The translations under genes and the position numbers were made by a program. From positions 744,001 to 808,000 of the forward strand of contig NZ_CP108025.1 of NCBI RefSeq assembly GCF_041435095.1: DNA of 64,000 nt. The letters are read 5' to 3'. The notes below the pieces were generated by a model. That model was not told where the DNA came from. It saw nothing but the letters and a program-made list of their open reading frames with translations, and did not search any database. This DNA is from Kitasatospora sp. NBC_00315. Its GTDB lineage: Bacteria > Actinomycetota > Actinomycetes > Streptomycetales > Streptomycetaceae. This document shows, in pieces, positions 60,895-64,000 of this stretch. How positions within the stretch are numbered: position 1 is the first letter of the stretch; every line of letters begins with the position of its first letter.

Positions 60895-63390
60895 GTGCCT
60901 CCCGTCACCACCCGTGCCACCGCCCGCCGCCGGCCGGCCGCCCTGCTGCTCGCCGGCGCCCTGCTGGCCGCCGGCGCCGCCACCGGACTGCCGGCCCTCA
61001 CCGCCGACGCCGCCGTACCGACCGCCGCCCAGGCGGGCTCCGCCACCGGCCCGAGCGTCCGCGTCAACCAACTCGGCTACCTGCCCGACGGCCCGAAGCG
61101 GGCCACCGTGGTCAGCGGTGCCACCGCGCCGCTCGGCTGGCAGCTGCGCAACGCCGGCGGCGCGGCCGTCGCCTCCGGCGCCACCGTGGTGCACGGCGCC
61201 GACGCGGCCTCCGGCGACGCCACCCACACCGTGGACTTCTCCGCCTTCACCGGCTCCGGCACCGGCTTCACTCTCGTCGTGGACGGGGTGAGCAGCTACC
61301 CGTTCGACATCTCGGCGTCGCTGTACGACGGCCTGCGCGCCGACAGCATGTCCTTCTTCTACCAGCAGCGCAGCGGCATCGCGATCGACCCCGCGCTGGC
61401 CGGAGCGGCCTACGCCCGCCCGGCCGGGCACCTGGGCGTCGCGCCGAACAAGGGGGACGTGGCCGTCCCCTGCCAGGCGGGCGTCTGCGACTACACCCAG
61501 GACGTGCGCGGCGGCTGGTACGACGCGGGCGACCAGGGCAAGTACGTGGTCAACGGCGGCATCGCCACCTGGGAGCTGGTCAACTCGTTCGAGCGGGCGA
61601 AACGCGCCGGGACGGACGCGGCGGTCGGCGACTCCACGCTGCGGATCCCCGAGCGCGGCAACGCCGTACCGGACGTCCTGGACGAGGCCCGCTGGGAGCT
61701 GGACTTCCTGATGCGGATGCAGGTGCCGGCCGGGAAGCCGCTGGCCGGAATGGCCTTCCACAAGGTGCACGACGCGCAGTGGACCGGCCTGCCGACCCGT
61801 CCCGAGCAGGACGACCAGCAGCGAGAACTGCACAAGCCGTCGACCGCCGCCACGCTGAACCTCGCGGCCACCGCCGCCCAGTGCGCCCGGGTCTACGCGC
61901 CCTACGACGCCGCCTTCGCCGCCCGCTGCCTGGACGCGGCCAAGCGCGCCTGGACGGCCGCCAAGGCGAATCCCGACCTGCTCGCCCCCAGCACCGACAG
62001 CACCGGCGGCGGTGCCTACGAGGACGCCCAGGTCGGCGACGAGTTCTACTGGGCCGCCGCCGAGCTGTTCGCGACCACCGGGGAGAGCCAGTACCGCGAC
62101 GCGGTGACCTCCTCGCCCTTCCACAGCGGGCCCGCCGACTCCTTCTGGTGGGGCGGCACGGCGACGCTCGGCCGGATCACCCTGGCCACCGTCCCCGGCG
62201 TGGCACTGCCCGCCGACGACCTGGCGCGGATCCGCGCCTCGCTCACCACCGCCGCGGACGGCTATCTCACCACCATGTCCGGACAGGGCTACGACGTCCC
62301 GATCGCCGCCGACGGCTACGTCTGGGGTTCCAACAGCTCCGTCGCCGACAACGCGATGGTGATCGCCGTCGCCTACGAGCTGACCGGGCAGCAGCGCTAC
62401 CGCTCGGCCGTGCTGGAGTCGATGGACTACCTGCTCGGGCGCAACGCGCTCAACCAGTCGTACGTCACGGGCTACGGCGAGCACGCCTCCGAGAACGAGC
62501 ACCACCGGTTCTGGGCGCACGAGAACGACGCCTCGCTGCCGCACCCGCCGGCCGGCTCGTTCGCCGGCGGGCCGAACGCGGGCCTGCAGGACCCGGTGGC
62601 GCTGGCCCAGCTGACCGGCTGCGCGCCCGCCAAGTGCTACGTCGACGACATCGGCTCGTACTCCACCAACGAGGTGGCGATCAACTGGAACGCGCCGCTG
62701 GCCTGGCTGGCCGCCTTCGCCGCCGACCGCTCCGGCGCGACTCCCCCGGCCCCGCCCAAGGTCCTGGCCGCACCGGCGAACGTGACGGTGCCCGAGGGCT
62801 CCTCGGCCGCGGTGGCCGTACGGCTGTCCGCCGCGCCGGCCCAGAACGTGACGGTCGGCGTCACCCGCGCCTCGGGCGACCAGGATCTGTCGGTGACCGG
62901 CGGAGCGAGCCTGGTCTTCACCCCGGCGAACTGGTCCACCCCCCAGCAGGTGACGGTGTCGGCCGCACAGGACGCGGACACCCTGAACGGCACGGCGGCC
63001 TTCGCGGCCGGCGGCACGGGCGTCGAGGCGGCCTCCTTCACCGCGGTCGAGGCGGACGACGACACGCCGCCCGCGGCCGCCTGCTCCGTCGCGTACCACG
63101 TCGACAGTGCCTGGGCCGGCGGCTTCACCGCGACCGTCACGCTCAAGAACACCGGACCGGCGACGATCACCGGCTGGACCCTCGGCTGGACCTTCCCCGG
63201 CAGCCAGCGGATCACCAACGGCTGGAACGCCACCGTCGTCCAGAGCGGCGCTGCGGTCACCGCCAGGGACAGCGGCTGGAACGGCACGCTCGCCCCCGGC
63301 GCCACCGCGAGTTTCGGCTTCCAGGCGGGCTACTCCGGCAGCAACGACGCACCCTCGGGATTCACGCTGGGCGGCGCCGCCTGCGGTTGA
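60895..63390 (+). CDS. Secreted GH9 cellulase with CelD_N, Calx-beta-like and CBM2 domains
   Basis: An 831-residue exported enzyme. GTG 60895 is preferred: AAGG lies 8 nt upstream and the following [23 protein letters not shown] is a proper signal peptide, whereas ATGs at 60832 and 60856 lie inside the octamer repeat. An Ig-like CelD_N domain ([10 protein letters not shown]) precedes the GH9 domain, with D210 and D213 in [12 protein letters not shown] and the acid E593 in [13 protein letters not shown] Calx-beta-like linker domain (about 623-723) and a C-terminal CBM2 follow. Processive or endo-acting cleavage of cellulose is expected, complementing the GH5 enzyme. Confidence 0.93.
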   Translation: MPPVTTRATARRRPAALLLAGALLAAGAATGLPALTADAAVPTAAQAGSATGPSVRVNQLGYLPDGPKRATVVSGATAPLGWQLRNAGGAAVASGATVVHGADAASGDATHTVDFSAFTGSGTGFTLVVDGVSSYPFDISASLYDGLRADSMSFFYQQRSGIAIDPALAGAAYARPAGHLGVAPNKGDVAVPCQAGVCDYTQDVRGGWYDAGDQGKYVVNGGIATWELVNSFERAKRAGTDAAVGDSTLRIPERGNAVPDVLDEARWELDFLMRMQVPAGKPLAGMAFHKVHDAQWTGLPTRPEQDDQQRELHKPSTAATLNLAATAAQCARVYAPYDAAFAARCLDAAKRAWTAAKANPDLLAPSTDSTGGGAYEDAQVGDEFYWAAAELFATTGESQYRDAVTSSPFHSGPADSFWWGGTATLGRITLATVPGVALPADDLARIRASLTTAADGYLTTMSGQGYDVPIAADGYVWGSNSSVADNAMVIAVAYELTGQQRYRSAVLESMDYLLGRNALNQSYVTGYGEHASENEHHRFWAHENDASLPHPPAGSFAGGPNAGLQDPVALAQLTGCAPAKCYVDDIGSYSTNEVAINWNAPLAWLAAFAADRSGATPPAPPKVLAAPANVTVPEGSSAAVAVRLSAAPAQNVTVGVTRASGDQDLSVTGGASLVFTPANWSTPQQVTVSAAQDADTLNGTAAFAAGGTGVEAASFTAVEADDDTPPAAACSVAYHVDSAWAGGFTATVTLKNTGPATITGWTLGWTFPGSQRITNGWNATVVQSGAAVTARDSGWNGTLAPGATASFGFQAGYSGSNDAPSGFTLGGAACG

Positions 63391-63475
63391 TCCGGGCCGC
63401 CACCGCCCGGCCCACGAGCCGGCCGCCGGGACCCACCCGCCCGGCGGCCACCCCCAAGGAGAGGACGACCCACCC

Positions 63476-64000
63476 ATGCGCCACCTGTTCGCCCGTCATG
63501 CCGCCCGGCTGAAACGGGCCGGCCTGGCCACCGCCGTGCTGGCCGCCACCGCCCTCGGCGCGGCCGTGCTGCCCGGCGCGGCCCACGCCGCCGACACCCC
63601 GCTGCGCGACCTCGCCTCCACGAAGGGGATCTACGTCGGCAACGCCGTCGCGGGCGGCAAGCTGAGCGGCACCGCCCAGTACGCGGCCATCGCGGGCACC
63701 CAGTTCAGCTCGCTGACGCCCGAGAACGCCATGAAGTGGGGCTCGGTCGAGGCCAACCGGGGCACCTTCAACTGGGCCGAGGCCGACCAGATCGTCGCCT
63801 TCGCCCAGGCCCACAACCAGCAGGTACGCGGCCACACCCTGGTCTGGCACAGCCAGAACCCGAGCTGGCTGACCAACGGGAACTTCGGCGCGACCGAGCT
63901 GAGCGGCATCCTCCAGCAGCACATCGCCACCGAGGCCGGGCGCTACCAGGGCAAGATCTACGCCTGGGACGTGCTCAACGAGCTCTTCAACGAGGACGGC
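63476..64000 (+). CDS. Secreted GH10 endo-beta-1,4-xylanase, 5' part
   Basis: The first 175 codons of a GH10 enzyme that runs off the window. The signal peptide (1-39) ends in AHA. The catalytic domain starts at TPLRDLASTKGIYVGNAV and shows LTPENAMKW, GHTLVWHSQNPSWL and WDVLNELFNEDG, whose E169 is the acid/base. AAGGAGAGG precedes the ATG at 63476. It lies 85 nt after the GH9 stop with no terminator between, so co-transcription is likely. The nucleophile and any binding module are beyond the window. Confidence 0.93.
   Translation, partial: MRHLFARHAARLKRAGLATAVLAATALGAAVLPGAAHAADTPLRDLASTKGIYVGNAVAGGKLSGTAQYAAIAGTQFSSLTPENAMKWGSVEANRGTFNWAEADQIVAFAQAHNQQVRGHTLVWHSQNPSWLTNGNFGATELSGILQQHIATEAGRYQGKIYAWDVLNELFNEDG

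Overview
The window is high-GC actinomycete chromosome, most likely Streptomyces or Kitasatospora. Supporting signs are strong third-position GC, GTG starts, many 1-8 nt gene overlaps, purine-rich ribosome binding sites, an IdeR/DmdR iron box, a perfect CebR box, a DasR-like site and a SigB/SigF-type sigma factor. About 45 genes are supported. I saw no tRNA, rRNA, CRISPR array, transposase or phage gene.

Layout. 1-7.2 kb: the 3' end of sdhB, small redox enzymes, a coiled-coil/Mrr nuclease/TerD fusion, a secreted HNH nuclease, and an HxlR regulator divergent from an enoyl-CoA hydratase across two matching operators. 7.4-12.2 kb: the iron uptake genes efeO-efeB-efeU behind an iron box, then a lone ABC ATPase. 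12.5-19.3 kb: a compact carbohydrate island with a DeoC aldolase divergent from a GntR/HutC regulator, then a tightly coupled run of Zn-dependent dehydrogenase, MFS transporter, GH63-like cytosolic hydrolase and Gfo/Idh oxidoreductase; its substrate is unknown. 19.5-25.6 kb: a PadR-ABC-FtsX export operon, an EmrB/QacA-type MFS exporter and a GNAT acetyltransferase. 25.8-29.9 kb: a small secreted cysteine-repeat protein, a P450, a tautomerase and a LysR regulator.

30.8-42 kb is a secreted polysaccharide-degradation region: a GH3 enzyme with PA14 and two F5/8C domains, a GH30 and a GH18 enzyme each with a ricin-type lectin domain, and an alginate-lyase-fold protein, together with an AI-2E family membrane protein and an AMIN-like secreted protein. 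42.2-46.6 kb holds a quinone-oxidoreductase-like enzyme, a serine hydrolase, the sigma factor and a ferritin-like protein. 46.7-53.2 kb is a membrane-lipid module: two YihY/BrkB proteins, a PAP2-diacylglycerol-kinase fusion, a second PAP2 phosphatase and a phospholipase-D/cardiolipin-synthase-like enzyme. 53.3-58.4 kb carries a VOC protein, an MmpS-like lipoprotein, a sodium:solute symporter with a small membrane partner, and an ABC exporter. The window ends in a cellulose/xylan cluster (GH5-CBM2, GH9-CBM2 and a GH10 gene cut by the window edge) headed by a CebR operator.

Taken together the window suggests a saprophytic soil actinomycete: regulated secretion of cellulases, xylanase, beta-glycosidase and chitinase, cytosolic processing of an imported glycoside, iron import and storage, and stress or envelope functions. 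The least explained pieces are the Mrr-TerD fusion, the 12.5-19.3 kb sugar island, the lipid module, the two-repeat cysteine protein, and an octanucleotide repeat just before the GH9 start.
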